Positions 16,628-25,734 are shown, counted from the stretch's first letter. The stretch is DNA of 64,000 nucleotides from CF-46 sp042408445 (GCA_042408445.1 JBHORC010000023.1:1-64000), one strand, 5' to 3'. Notes: generated by a model from the letters alone, not told the origin. A program made the numbers and translations.

Positions 16628-17803
16628 TCAACTCGGAGCCGGGGCCAATGCCACCGCGTCGACCCAGACGCTCGCCGTCGACTGGCCGACGTCGATCAGG
16701 ATCTCCGCCGTCGGGTCGTCGACGATGCTGTCGAACTGGATCGTGATCGTGGTCCACGCCGGCGTCACGTCGACGATGCGGGCGATGTAGGGGGCGGTCT
16801 CGGTGGCGTCGGTCACCCGGATCCGCACATCCCGGGCGACGGCCGCCTTGATCGAGAGCTGGATGACGTAGCTCTGACCGGCCTGGATCGCGATGCCGCC
16901 CTGCGCGAGGCTGACGCCGGATCTCGCGCCGCTGTCCGCCTGGATGTCGATCCGGGCCGAGGCCGCACCCTCGACGTGCTGCGTCCGGTCCTCGCTCACC
17001 GTCCCGGCGGCCGGCGCGTTCGTTCGGACGACCCAGCCGGTCAGTCCCTTCTCGAACCCGCCGTTGACGAGGAGCCCGCCCGGGGCGAGGGACGGGACCG
17101 GGCCGCTGGCGGGCGGCTCCGTGGGCGGCGCGGCCGAGGGCAGCGGAGTCGGCGACGGCGCTGGAGTGGCTGTGGGCGCGAGCGAGGGCGGCCCGGACGC
17201 GACGGCGCTCCCGGACGGGGTCGTGCCGACCGATGGCGCGGGCGACGTGACCTCCCCGTCGAGGATCCTCTGGGCCCGGGCCGTCAACGGTGCCAGGGCG
17301 GTGATCTGCGCAACGGCACCCGTCGCCGCCTTCACGTAGGCGGTCTCGTTCCGGACGCTCTGGTCCGACACGCCGCGCGTCGTCTCGGCGAGGGCTCCGT
17401 AGGCATCGTCGAGCTGGATGCCGAGGGTCGCTGTCGCCGGATCGGAGGTCAGGGTTCGGACCGCGCCACCGACCGCGGTGACGCTCGCTACATCGGACGA
17501 GATCCTCGGCAGGATCACCGAGATCTGGTTGATCCGGCGCGGGGTCCGGGCGAGCTCCGCGGACAGCTCCTTGGCGCTGTCGGTGAGGCGCCCGTTGACC
17601 GTGATGACCACCGAGAGAGACGAACGGAGCGATGCGCTCAGGCCGCCGGACCCGGCCGGCCCGGGGGCCTCCGATGGACCGGGCGTGGCGGCCGGCTGGG
17701 CCGATGCGCGTGCCGACGGCCGGACGAGGACCACGCCGAGCACGATCAAGCACAGGACAGCGGCAATCAGCTCGGGGGAGAGGCGGGAGCGCGCGAAGCT
17801 CAT
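16628..17803 (-). CDS. Secreted protein with CenC-like carbohydrate-binding domain
   Basis: A 391-residue exported protein. The N-terminus (LSPELIAAVLCLIVLGVVLV) is a signal peptide or anchor. Residues about 45-195 look helical with no recognised domain. A Pro/Ser/Thr linker covers about 195-245. The C-terminal 145 residues, from LVNGGFEKGLTGWVV, are a CBM4/9 or CenC-type beta-sandwich (PF02018-like), ending SVWVDAVALAP. It probably binds surface or environmental glycan. It shares ATGA with the upstream membrane gene, so the pair is coupled. No catalytic residues are evident. Confidence 0.7.
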   Translation of the reverse strand: MSFARSRLSPELIAAVLCLIVLGVVLVRPSARASAQPAATPGPSEAPGPAGSGGLSASLRSSLSVVITVNGRLTDSAKELSAELARTPRRINQISVILPRISSDVASVTAVGGAVRTLTSDPATATLGIQLDDAYGALAETTRGVSDQSVRNETAYVKAATGAVAQITALAPLTARAQRILDGEVTSPAPSVGTTPSGSAVASGPPSLAPTATPAPSPTPLPSAAPPTEPPASGPVPSLAPGGLLVNGGFEKGLTGWVVRTNAPAAGTVSEDRTQHVEGAASARIDIQADSGARSGVSLAQGGIAIQAGQSYVIQLSIKAAVARDVRIRVTDATETAPYIARIVDVTPAWTTITIQFDSIVDDPTAEILIDVGQSTASVWVDAVALAPAPS

Positions 17804-18753
17804 CGGCGCGCGGAGCTGGCTTGCTGCGTCCCGAAGGCGGCCCGGAGATCGATGCCGGGCTCGACGATGACGCCGACGAACGCCAGTCCGACGTCCATGA
17901 GCGGGTTCTGGCTGCCGATCGAGAGTCGATCGCCGACCACGGTCACCTCGATGTCCTTGGTCGACATCCGCGTCGCCACGTTCGCCGGGTTCAGGTGGAG
18001 CGGGCCGAAGATCTGCAGCTCCGGGCCGACCCGGGTGAGCAGGTAGCGGCTGCCGGGCTGGAGCGGCCGGTTTCCGCCGACGAAGACGCCGCTTCCGATC
18101 ACGGCGAACGGACGGTCGTCGCCGTTGTCCGTGCCGTTCCGAGCGTCCGAGGCCGGATCCGGCCGGCGGTCCCAGCCGTCCTCGGTCCTCGGGCTCGGAA
18201 TCGCCGCCGTTGCGACGGTCGACCCGCGCTCACCGCCGAGGCGCGCGTCGCGGGTCGCGGCGAGGACACTGTTGCCGCCGTTGAACGAACGTCCCTGCTC
18301 CGTCCGCCCCGGTCCGACCGCCACCGGAGCGCCGCCCGGTCCGCGGCCCGCCGACGTCGCGACGGTTCCACCAAGCGCACCTGCCAGGGCCGGCGAGGCA
18401 TGCGGTCCGATGTGTCGGCCTGCCGACAGCTCCGGGCCGATCTCATCCGTCTCGGGCGGCAGCCCGGTCGCAACATCGTTGCCGCAGGAGCGGCAGGTGT
18501 CCGTCCAGCCCCGGACGCGCCAGCCGCACGCCCGGCATTGGCCCGGCGGTGCTGCGAGCAGGAGCGCGATCGCGAGCGGCCCGAGGATCGCGCCGAAGAC
18601 GATCCACAGCGGGACGAGACGCGTTCGGGCGACCGCAAGCCAGCCCGAGAGCGGGCCGAAGATGCTGGCGTAGCCGGCGAGAATCACGAGGCCGACCTGG
18701 ATGTCGGGCAACAGCGCCTCCTCGTCAGGGGCGTTCGCCCCCGCGGCGGACAT
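17800..18753 (-). CDS. Membrane protein with four-cysteine zinc ribbon
   Basis: A 317-residue protein with two hydrophobic helices near the N-terminus (QVGLVILAGYASIF; LVPLWIVFGAILGPLAIALL). These are followed by CRACGWRVRGWTDTCRSCG, a CxxC-x10-CxxC treble-clef or zinc-ribbon pattern. A long Gly/Asp-rich low-complexity region comes next, then a C-terminal domain (about 205-317) with VFVGGNRPLQPGSRYLLTRV. The function is unknown. It is coupled by ATGA to the CenC-like secreted protein. I used the ATG at 18753 (MSAAGANAPDEE); the open frame extends upstream into the ugd promoter region but reads as Arg/Pro-rich shadow. Confidence 0.62.
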   Translation of the reverse strand: MSAAGANAPDEEALLPDIQVGLVILAGYASIFGPLSGWLAVARTRLVPLWIVFGAILGPLAIALLLAAPPGQCRACGWRVRGWTDTCRSCGNDVATGLPPETDEIGPELSAGRHIGPHASPALAGALGGTVATSAGRGPGGAPVAVGPGRTEQGRSFNGGNSVLAATRDARLGGERGSTVATAAIPSPRTEDGWDRRPDPASDARNGTDNGDDRPFAVIGSGVFVGGNRPLQPGSRYLLTRVGPELQIFGPLHLNPANVATRMSTKDIEVTVVGDRLSIGSQNPLMDVGLAFVGVIVEPGIDLRAAFGTQQASSARR

Positions 18754-19107
18754 CGTAGGGCCCACCGCACGGCGCCGCCACGGCGCCGCGTCAGGCGGGT
18801 AGCAGGCGGTGGTCCGCCTCCTTGCCGAGGACCTTGCGATGGTGACGACGCGCACCAGAACCGCGGCATCTGCGGCACTTTGGAAGGGTCCCGTGAGGAT
18901 CAGGAGATTGTCGGCAAAGGTCCTAGGACCTATCGTTGGGGACCGAGCGCGCACATATCGGGGGACCGGCTGGAATCACCGGACTCATTCGGATTCATCG
19001 TTCCTTTCGTTGCCCCTCGCCCATCGCCCGAAGCGCGCATCGCCCCAGCGACCGGGTCGGTCGCAAAGCCCGTGATGCTTCGTGAAGCGCGCGGGGGGAG
19101 ACCTGAG
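18754..19107. other. 354-base divergent intergenic region upstream of ugd
   Basis: No credible gene is seen. The region contains a 14-base palindrome (18918-18931) and two GGGACC-containing repeats shortly after it (18938-18944 and 18963-18969). A purine-rich Shine-Dalgarno run GGGGGGAG at 19093-19100 lies before the TTG start of ugd. It is the largest gap in the surface-glycan part of the window and probably holds the promoters for ugd and for the membrane gene on the other strand. Confidence 0.55.
18918..18931. promoter_or_regulatory. Perfect 14-base palindrome, candidate operator
   Basis: AGGTCCTAGGACCT is a perfect palindrome in the ugd upstream region, about 177 bases before the TTG start. 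With no spacer it fits a dimeric DNA-binding protein better than a terminator. The regulator is unknown; none is encoded next to it. Confidence 0.45.
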
Positions 19108-20511
19108 TTGAGAGTTGCCGGCGTCGGTCAGGGATACGTCGGATTGGTCACCGCCGCCGGTGCGGCAGAGTGGGGGCACGAGGTCGTCGGGGTCGAGATC
19201 GATCCGCGCCGCCTCTCCTCCCTCCAGGCGGGGATCAGCCCCATCTACGAGCCGGGTCTCGCCGAGCTCGTCGAGGCGCACACGCAGAGCGGCCGCCTGA
19301 CGTTCACGAACGACACCGCTGCGGCCGCGGCCGGCAGCACGATCGTCTTCGTGGCCGTCGCGACCACCAACGCCGAGGGCCAGTGGGACTTCGGCACCAT
19401 GCGGCGGGCCCTCACCGGCCTCGTCCCGATCATGGATGACGGGTCCACCCTCGTGATCCGCTCGACGTGCCCGCCGCCGCTGGTCCGGGAGGTCTCGACG
19501 CTCGTCGCCGAGCTTCGTGGCGCCGCCGGCCGGGAGCCGGTCGCGCTCGCCTTCAACCCGGAGTTCACGCGCGAAGGCACCGCCGTTCGCGATTTCCTCG
19601 AGCCGGACCGGGTGATCCTCGGGATCGCCGCGGACCCGGATGGAACCGGCGAGTCGCATCTCCGCCAGTTCTACGCAGCCGTCGAGACGCCGATCCTCGT
19701 GATGAGCGCGGTCGACGCGATGCTCTCGAAGCTCGCGGCGAACCTCTTCCTCGCCACGAAGATCTCCTTCGCCAACGAGCTCGCCGCGCTCTGCGATCTC
19801 CACGACTCCCGCGTCGAGCGGGTCGTCGAGGGGATGTCGTACGACCCCCGGATCGGTGGGTCGTTCCTCCGGGCCGGGATCGGCTTCGGCGGCTCGTGCC
19901 TGCCGGACCAGGTCACGATGACCGTCGCGGACGCGGACGCGCTCGGCCTGGACGTCCCGCTGCTGGCCGCCGTGGACAGCATCAACGCCCGCCAGCGGAT
20001 CGCGTTCGTCGACCGGATCGCCGACCTCTGCGGCGGTGTCGAAGGCAAGCGGATCGCGCTGCTCGGCGTCACGTTCAAGCCGCACACGGACGACGTTCGC
20101 GCGGCGCCCGGGCTGGACATCGCCCGCGACCTCATCGCTCGTGGCGCGACCGTCGTCGCGTACGACCCGATGGAAGGCGCTCGCCGGTCGGCCCGACGGC
20201 TCGTCCCCTCGATCGAGATCGCCGACTCGGCGATGGCCGCGATGACGGACGCCGACGCGATCGGCCTCGTGACCGAATGGCCGGAGTTCATCGCCCTGCC
20301 CTGGGACGAGGTGGCCGCCGTGGTCCGCCATCGGCGGATCGTCGACGGACGCAACGCTCTCGATCCCGAGGCGCTGCTCGCAGCCGGGTTCGCCTATTCG
20401 GCGTTCGGCCGCGGCACGGTCGGGCGGGCGGGGAGCCGGACGCTGGTTCACGCCGGCGTCGCAGACGGCCGCGAGGCCGGGCTCGCCTCGGGCGCCGCCC
20501 TCGGCGACTGA
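19108..20511 (+). CDS. UDP-glucose/GDP-mannose dehydrogenase family protein
   Basis: A 467-residue member of the UDP-glucose 6-dehydrogenase family. It opens with MRVAGVGQGYVGLVTA (Rossmann motif). It carries STCPPP, FNPEFTREGTAVRDFLEPDR and the catalytic Cys264 in GFGGSCLPDQ, and ends with the UDP-binding domain (LGVTFKPHTDDVRAAPGLDI). The usual block is GGSC-[FL]-PKD; here the Lys position is Asp, so substrate binding may differ. It oxidises the nucleotide sugar C6 alcohol to a uronate with two NAD. The start is TTG at 19108, 8 bases after GGGGGGAG and exactly where the family begins; an in-frame ATG at 19075 would add 11 non-homologous residues. It begins the operon to 24849. Confidence 0.88.
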   Translation: MRVAGVGQGYVGLVTAAGAAEWGHEVVGVEIDPRRLSSLQAGISPIYEPGLAELVEAHTQSGRLTFTNDTAAAAAGSTIVFVAVATTNAEGQWDFGTMRRALTGLVPIMDDGSTLVIRSTCPPPLVREVSTLVAELRGAAGREPVALAFNPEFTREGTAVRDFLEPDRVILGIAADPDGTGESHLRQFYAAVETPILVMSAVDAMLSKLAANLFLATKISFANELAALCDLHDSRVERVVEGMSYDPRIGGSFLRAGIGFGGSCLPDQVTMTVADADALGLDVPLLAAVDSINARQRIAFVDRIADLCGGVEGKRIALLGVTFKPHTDDVRAAPGLDIARDLIARGATVVAYDPMEGARRSARRLVPSIEIADSAMAAMTDADAIGLVTEWPEFIALPWDEVAAVVRHRRIVDGRNALDPEALLAAGFAYSAFGRGTVGRAGSRTLVHAGVADGREAGLASGAALGD

Positions 20512-20523
20512 CCGGAGCACAGC

Positions 20524-21168
20524 ATGAACAGGCGGGGAACCAGCATCGCCCTATGGGGCGCTGCGATCATCGCGGTCGTGGCGATCGTCGTCGGGCCGGT
20601 CTTCGGCTACATGGTCGTCGTTGTTCCGTTCGTCGTCGGGGCCGTCGTCGGCTCGGCCGTCGGCGGGATGGCCGTCGCGGCTGGCCACAATCGCGAGTCG
20701 TACCTGGGCGGCGCCACGAGCGACGCGGTCGTCGGCTGGCAGGAGTTCCACCGTGAGCTCGCCAGGTCGCGGCGGTTCGGTCGGACCTTCGGTCTCGTCC
20801 GGTTTCCCGGCGCGAACGCCGCCGAGACGCCGACGACGCACCTCCGTGACCGGATCGCGGCGCGCGCCCGGCGCAACGATCGGGTCTGGATCGACGGGAG
20901 CGATCTCTTCCTGCTCCTGCCGGAGGCGGACTCGGACGCGGTGGGCGCGGCCGTCGCCCGGACGCAGGCCCACGCCGCCGGGGCGCTCGGCAACGGCGTC
21001 GTCGCCGTGTTCCCGGCGAGCGGGATCACGAGCGGCGCGCTGATCGCCTCGCTCTACGGCGAGCAGTCGGCGCCGGTTGCGATCGGGTCGTGGGCGCCGG
21101 TCGTCGCGACGATCGCCCACCCGAACGACGCGGAGCTCGGGGACGACATGGCGGAGACGGCGACGTGA
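20524..21168 (+). CDS. Membrane protein with C-terminal GGDEF-like degenerate domain
   Basis: A 214-residue protein with two N-terminal hydrophobic helices (ALWGAAIIAVVAIVVGPVFG and VVVVPFVVGAVVGSAVGGM). The cytoplasmic part of about 140 residues has the alternating pattern WQEFHRELARSRRFGRTFGLVRF, then RNDRVWIDGSDLFLLLPEAD. This resembles the fold of GGDEF/nucleotidyl-cyclase domains without the GGDEF signature. It lies between ugd and the sugar-phosphate transferase and is coupled to the latter by GTGA. It may regulate or scaffold polymer initiation. Domain identity is tentative. Confidence 0.55.
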   Translation: MNRRGTSIALWGAAIIAVVAIVVGPVFGYMVVVVPFVVGAVVGSAVGGMAVAAGHNRESYLGGATSDAVVGWQEFHRELARSRRFGRTFGLVRFPGANAAETPTTHLRDRIAARARRNDRVWIDGSDLFLLLPEADSDAVGAAVARTQAHAAGALGNGVVAVFPASGITSGALIASLYGEQSAPVAIGSWAPVVATIAHPNDAELGDDMAETAT

Positions 21169-21779
21169 CGATGGCGGCGAGTCGGCCCATCTCGCGCAGC
21201 AAGCGCGCGATGGACCTGATCATCGTCCTGGCCGCCATGCCGATCCTGCTGCCGGTGATCGGCATCTGCGCGATCGCGGTCCGCCTGGACTCGCCCGGTC
21301 CGATCTTCTTCCGTCAGCAGCGAACCGGCCTGCACGGCGTCCGGTTCGGGATGTTCAAGTTCCGGACGATGGTCCAGAACGCGGAGGAGCTGAAGGCGTC
21401 CCTCGCCCATCTCAACGTCCTGCCGCCGCCGGACTTCAAGATCATCGACGACCCGCGGATCACGCGGGTCGGCAGGTTTCTCCGCAAGTCGAGCCTGGAC
21501 GAGGTCCCGCAGGTCCTCAACGTCCTCCGCGGCGACATGTCGATCGTCGGCCCCCGGCCGACCTCATTCGCCGCCTCGACCTACGAGCTCTGGCATGCGG
21601 AGCGGCTGGAGATCACGCCGGGGATCACGGGTCTCTGGCAGGTCCGCGGCCGCAACGAGTCGACGTTCGACGAGCGTCTGCGGCTCGACGTCGAGTACAT
21701 CGCCAAACGCTCCGTCCTGTTCGACCTCCGAATCATCCTCGAGACGATCGGATCCGTGCTCAATCGCAAAGGGGCCTGA
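21165..21779 (+). CDS. Minimal undecaprenyl-phosphate sugar-1-phosphate transferase (PF02397)
   Basis: A 204-residue bacterial sugar transferase with only the catalytic C-terminal part: one hydrophobic segment (AMDLIIVLAAMPILLPVIGI), then DSPGPIFFRQQRTG, MFKFRTM, RVGRFLRKSSLDEVPQ, VLRGDMSIVGPRP and ITGLWQVRGRN. These are all hallmark blocks of PglC/WbaP-type phosphoglycosyl transferases, including the catalytic Asp-Glu pair in SLDEVPQ. It attaches the first sugar-1-phosphate to the lipid carrier at the inner membrane. The start is taken as GTG at 21165, which shares GTGA with the previous stop; ATG at 21171 is the alternative. Confidence 0.9.
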   Translation: MTMAASRPISRSKRAMDLIIVLAAMPILLPVIGICAIAVRLDSPGPIFFRQQRTGLHGVRFGMFKFRTMVQNAEELKASLAHLNVLPPPDFKIIDDPRITRVGRFLRKSSLDEVPQVLNVLRGDMSIVGPRPTSFAASTYELWHAERLEITPGITGLWQVRGRNESTFDERLRLDVEYIAKRSVLFDLRIILETIGSVLNRKGA

Positions 21780-21783
21780 CATC

Positions 21784-24700
21784 GTGGGTTTGTTCCGCGC
21801 CGCTCGTGACCGTCGTTCGCTCAGCCGTCGACGGATCGCCCCAAGAACCACGAGCGCTGGTGCGGCACTCCTCCTGGTCGCCAGCTCCTTCGTCGTCGCG
21901 CCGGTCGTCACGGCCGCGGCCGGCGACATCGGGTTCGAGGGTCCGAGCTACACCGGGTCGAGCTCCGCTCCGTCTGGCTCGAAGCCCGAGAGCAAGCTCT
22001 GGTACAACGACGGCATCTGGTGGGCGGATCTCTGGAGCACGACGGCGAACGTCTTCCATATCTGGAGGCTGGACCTCGCGGGCCACCAGTGGATCGACAC
22101 CGGCGTTGCCGTGGACCGCAAGGGCACGCGGGCAGACGCACTGTGGGACGGGACCAAGCTCTACATCCTGTCGCACGTCTACTCGACTTCCCCGGCAACC
22201 GGCAACCCGATGCGGCTGTACCGGTACAGCTACAACTCGACGACGAAGGCGTACTCCCTCGACTCCGGCTTTCCCGCGACGGTCTCCGACTACAAGACCG
22301 AGACTGCCGTCTTCGACAAGGATTCGACCGGCCGGCTGTGGGCGACCTGGGTCCAGAACAACCAGGTCGTCGTGACGCACACGAACGGCACCGACAACGT
22401 GTGGGTGACGCCGTTCGTCCTGCCCGCCACGGGCACAACGGTGGATCCGGACGACATCTCGTCGATCATCGCCTTCAAGAAGGCCGGCGGAACACCGCGC
22501 ATCGGCGTGATGTGGAGCAACCAGGTCGACAGCAAGATGCACTTCGCGTTCCACAACGACGGCGCCGCGGACAGCGCCTGGGACGACAGCGCGATTGCGC
22601 TGCAGGGCACGAAGAACGCGGACGACCACATCAACCTGAAGTCGCTGGATTCGGACAACAGCGGACGCATCTTCGCCGTCACGAAGACGAGCCAGACGAC
22701 CGGCAGCGCGCCGCTGATCATGCTGCTGACCTTCACCCCGTCCGGCACGGCCGGGACCTGGTCAGCGACAACGGTCTCGCGGGTGTCCGACGGGCCGACA
22801 CGGCCGATCGTCATCATCGATCAGCAGGCGATGCAGGCCCATGTCTACATGACCGGACCGGTCGCCCCGGCGACCACGGGCGACAACGGCGGGAAGATCG
22901 TCGAGAAGGTCTCGTCCCTGTCCACGCTCGGCTTCCCGGTCGGCGCGGGCACGACGGTGATGCAGGACGCCTCCAGCCCGGCCATCAACAACGTCTCCTC
23001 GACGAAGCAGAACGTCAACGCGACGACCGGGCTCGTCCTGATCGCGGGCAACGACTCGACGAGCCAGTACTGGTGGGCCTACGACGCGCTGGGCGGCACG
23101 CCGCCGCCGCCCGCTCCACCGGTCGCCGCGTTCACCGAGGCCCCGCCGAGCGGGCCCGCGCCGCTCACCGTCCAGTTCACGGACACCTCGTCCAACACGC
23201 CGGCGAGCTGGGATTGGGATTTCGGTGACGCCACCGCCCACAGCATGGCCGCGAACCCGAGCCACACCTACACGAGTCCGGGCACCTACACGGTCACGCT
23301 CGTCGCCAAGAACGGCGACGGCCAGGACGACGCCACGAACACCGTGACCGTCGGGCAGCCGCTCGCGACGCAGACGTTCACGCCGACCGCCGACTCCTTC
23401 ACGAGCCAGGCGAGCCCGACGAAGAACTATGGAACGGACGCCGCCCTTCGGGTCCGGAACAGCAGCTCGTCGTTCCGCTCGTTCCTGAAGTTCAACGTCA
23501 CCGGCCTGAGCGGGACGGTGCAGTCGGTCAAGCTCCGGCTCTGGGTCAACGACGCCAGCGCCAACGGCGGCTCGGTCTATCCCGTCTCGAGCGCCTGGAC
23601 GGAGACCGGCACCGGATCGATCACGTGGAACACGGCTCCTGCCCTGCCGGGCTCAGCGCTGAATGCCGTTGGGCCGGTGACAGCCATCGGGACGTGGGCA
23701 GAGGTCGATCTCGGTGCCGCCGCGGTCGCTGGTAACGGCACGGTCAGCTTCGCGATCGCCGGCGGCTCGTCCGACAGCGCGTACTACTCGAGCCGGACCG
23801 GGACGAACGCACCGCAGCTCGTCGTCTCGACGGACAGCGGTGGCCCGCCGCCGCCCAAGCCGGTCGCCGACTTCACGGCAAGCCCGCTCAACCCGACGAC
23901 CGGGCAGAGCGTCCAGTTCACGGACCAGTCGACGAACACCCCAACCAGCTGGGACTGGGACTTCGGTGATGGAACGACGCATGGTTCCACCGCCAACCCG
24001 ACCCACGCCTACGCGAACCCCGGGCAGTACACGGTCAAGCTCGTCGCGACGAACGGCGGGGGCGCAAGCGATCCGGCGACGAAGTCCGCCTACATCACCG
24101 TCAGTGCCGCGCCGCCGCCCGCTCCGGTTGCCGCGTTCCATGCGGACCGGACGACCGGCACGGCTCCACTGGCCGTCCAGTTCACAGACGATTCGACGAA
24201 TAGCCCGACCAGCTGGGCGTGGGACTTCGACAACGACGGAACGACCGACTCGACCGCGCAGAACCCGTCGTTCATCTACACCGCCCCCGGGCCGTACAGC
24301 GTGAAGCTCACGGCATCGAACCTCGGGGGACCGGGCTCCACGACGAAGTCGAGCTACATCACGGTCAGCAGCGGCTCGACCACGACCTCGACGTTCTTGT
24401 CGACCCAGGACACGCGGCCGAACCAGGCCAACCCGACGTCACTGACCGGCGGGACGGACCCGGTGCTTCGCGTGCGGCTCGACCCGACCGGCGCCTATCA
24501 CACCCTCGTTCGCTTCAACGTGACGGGGCTGGCGGGGACGATCACGTCGGCCAAGCTCCGCCTGTTCTGCACGGACGCCAGCCCGAATGGCGGGACCGCG
24601 TACAAGACGAGCGGCGCGTGGAGCGAGGCCACGACGAACTGGAACAACGCGCCCGCCGCGACGAGCGGTGCGGCCGGGACCGCGCTGAATGTGGTCGCCG

Positions 24701-24849
24701 GGGCGTGGGCCGAGTTCGACGTGACGGCCCTGGTGACCGGCAACGGCCAGGTCGATCTCCTCGTCCAGGACGGGAGCTCGAACAGCGCGTACTACTCGAG
24801 CCGGGAGGGCGCGAACCCGCCGCAGCTGGTGATCACCACCGGCCCGTAG
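21784..24849 (+). CDS. Large secreted surface protein: beta-propeller, three PKD domains, two CBM96-like domains
   Basis: A 1021-residue exported protein. Residues 1-45 form a signal peptide (AGAALLLVASSFVVAPVVTA). About 49-437 form a propeller paralogous to the protein at 13619. PKD domain 1 is at about 445-525 (DTSSNTPASWDWDFGD), a CBM96/DNRLRE-like domain at 528-689, PKD 2 at 692-774 (SWDWDFGDGTT), PKD 3 at 777-862 (SWAWDFDNDGT) and a second CBM96-like domain at 865-1021. Both CBM copies contain NSAYYSSR or DSAYYSSR. The start is GTG at 21784, four bases after the sugar transferase stop. It is probably a wall- or capsule-associated glycan-binding or adhesion protein. There is no LPXTG or other sorting motif. 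A strong hairpin follows the stop. Confidence 0.85.
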   Translation: MGLFRAARDRRSLSRRRIAPRTTSAGAALLLVASSFVVAPVVTAAAGDIGFEGPSYTGSSSAPSGSKPESKLWYNDGIWWADLWSTTANVFHIWRLDLAGHQWIDTGVAVDRKGTRADALWDGTKLYILSHVYSTSPATGNPMRLYRYSYNSTTKAYSLDSGFPATVSDYKTETAVFDKDSTGRLWATWVQNNQVVVTHTNGTDNVWVTPFVLPATGTTVDPDDISSIIAFKKAGGTPRIGVMWSNQVDSKMHFAFHNDGAADSAWDDSAIALQGTKNADDHINLKSLDSDNSGRIFAVTKTSQTTGSAPLIMLLTFTPSGTAGTWSATTVSRVSDGPTRPIVIIDQQAMQAHVYMTGPVAPATTGDNGGKIVEKVSSLSTLGFPVGAGTTVMQDASSPAINNVSSTKQNVNATTGLVLIAGNDSTSQYWWAYDALGGTPPPPAPPVAAFTEAPPSGPAPLTVQFTDTSSNTPASWDWDFGDATAHSMAANPSHTYTSPGTYTVTLVAKNGDGQDDATNTVTVGQPLATQTFTPTADSFTSQASPTKNYGTDAALRVRNSSSSFRSFLKFNVTGLSGTVQSVKLRLWVNDASANGGSVYPVSSAWTETGTGSITWNTAPALPGSALNAVGPVTAIGTWAEVDLGAAAVAGNGTVSFAIAGGSSDSAYYSSRTGTNAPQLVVSTDSGGPPPPKPVADFTASPLNPTTGQSVQFTDQSTNTPTSWDWDFGDGTTHGSTANPTHAYANPGQYTVKLVATNGGGASDPATKSAYITVSAAPPPAPVAAFHADRTTGTAPLAVQFTDDSTNSPTSWAWDFDNDGTTDSTAQNPSFIYTAPGPYSVKLTASNLGGPGSTTKSSYITVSSGSTTTSTFLSTQDTRPNQANPTSLTGGTDPVLRVRLDPTGAYHTLVRFNVTGLAGTITSAKLRLFCTDASPNGGTAYKTSGAWSEATTNWNNAPAATSGAAGTALNVVAGAWAEFDVTALVTGNGQVDLLVQDGSSNSAYYSSREGANPPQLVITTGP

Positions 24850-24870
24850 CGGCGTCTTCCGGGCGAGATC

Positions 24871-24896
24871 GAGGCCGGTCCTCGCGGACCGGCCTC
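24871..24896 (+). terminator. Strong hairpin after the ugd-to-PKD operon
   Basis: GAGGCCGGTCC and GGACCGGCCTC form a perfect 11-bp stem around the loop TCGC, 21 bases after the stop codon. There is no U-tract, so it may terminate or only stabilise the mRNA end. Confidence 0.6.
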
Positions 24897-25008
24897 TGCA
24901 TGTCCGGGCCTTCGTCTGCGCGGGGCCGTTCGCGCGCCGTCGCGCGCCGGGGCGAGCGGCCGTTTGCGCGCGGCCGGCGCGGGGGCGAGCGGATCAGTGC
25001 CGCCTCCC

Positions 25009-25734
25009 TCAGCCGAGCGTGCCGCCCGGCGTCGTCTCGTGGACGGTGACGTTGCCGAGCCCGCGTTCGCCGAGGGCCCGGCGCAGCTCGTGCGGCGTCC
25101 CGGCGAGGAGCGGGAACGTGCCGTAGTGCATTGGCACCACGTCCTGGACGCCGAGCAGCTCGACGGCGATCGCCGCGCTCGCCGGATCCATCGTGAAGTG
25201 GCCACCGATCGGAAGGAACGCCGCCTGGGGCCGGAACCGCTCGCCGATGAGTCGCATGTCGGAGAACACGTCCGTGTCGCCGGCAAAGTAGAAGCGGAAG
25301 CCGTCCTCGAGCTCCACGACGAAGCCGACGGGCTCACCGAGATAGAGGGGCGTTTCCGCCCCGTGCAGATCGCCGGACGAGTGGTCCGCCCGGACCATCG
25401 TGACCCTGAGGCCGGCGGCGTCGACCGTCCCGCCCTTGTTCATCCCGATCAGGCCGTCCTTGTGGGCGTAGTTCCGGCCGAGCCAGAGACTCATCTCGTG
25501 GATGCACGGCCACGCCGGTCGCGTCCGGCTGGCAATCGAAAGCGCGTCCCCGAAGTGGTCCGCGTGGCCATGGGTGACGAGGAGCAGGTCGCAGCGGTCG
25601 ACCTCGTCCGGGCGCTTCGGGCTTCTCGGGTTGCCGAACCACGGGTCGAACAGCATCGTCGTGCCGGCGGTCGTCCGGACCTCCCAGCAGGCGTGTCCGT
25701 ACCAGGTGAAGGTGGCGCTGTCGGTGAGGGGCAT
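25009..25734 (-). CDS. Metallo-beta-lactamase-fold hydrolase (UPF0173-like)
   Basis: A 241-residue MBL-fold protein: TWYGHACWEVRT, the metal-binding LLVTHGHADHFGDAL (HxHxDH), RADHSSG, FYFAGDTDVFSDM (Asp bridging ligand) and the late His in VPMHYGTFPLL. The arrangement matches the UPF0173/UlaG-like L-ascorbate-6-phosphate lactonase relatives, whose substrates are mostly unknown. The ATG at 25734 (MPLTDSATFTWYGHA) fits the family start; the frame continues upstream without homologous sequence. It is a single gene convergent with the PKD operon. Confidence 0.82.
   Translation of the reverse strand: MPLTDSATFTWYGHACWEVRTTAGTTMLFDPWFGNPRSPKRPDEVDRCDLLLVTHGHADHFGDALSIASRTRPAWPCIHEMSLWLGRNYAHKDGLIGMNKGGTVDAAGLRVTMVRADHSSGDLHGAETPLYLGEPVGFVVELEDGFRFYFAGDTDVFSDMRLIGERFRPQAAFLPIGGHFTMDPASAAIAVELLGVQDVVPMHYGTFPLLAGTPHELRRALGERGLGNVTVHETTPGGTLG

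Noticed and set aside
17632..19107. Upstream extension of the ugd frame by about 490 codons
   Set aside because: The extension is antisense to the secreted/membrane gene pair, is Arg-rich, and the family's N-terminal motif starts at the TTG at 19108.
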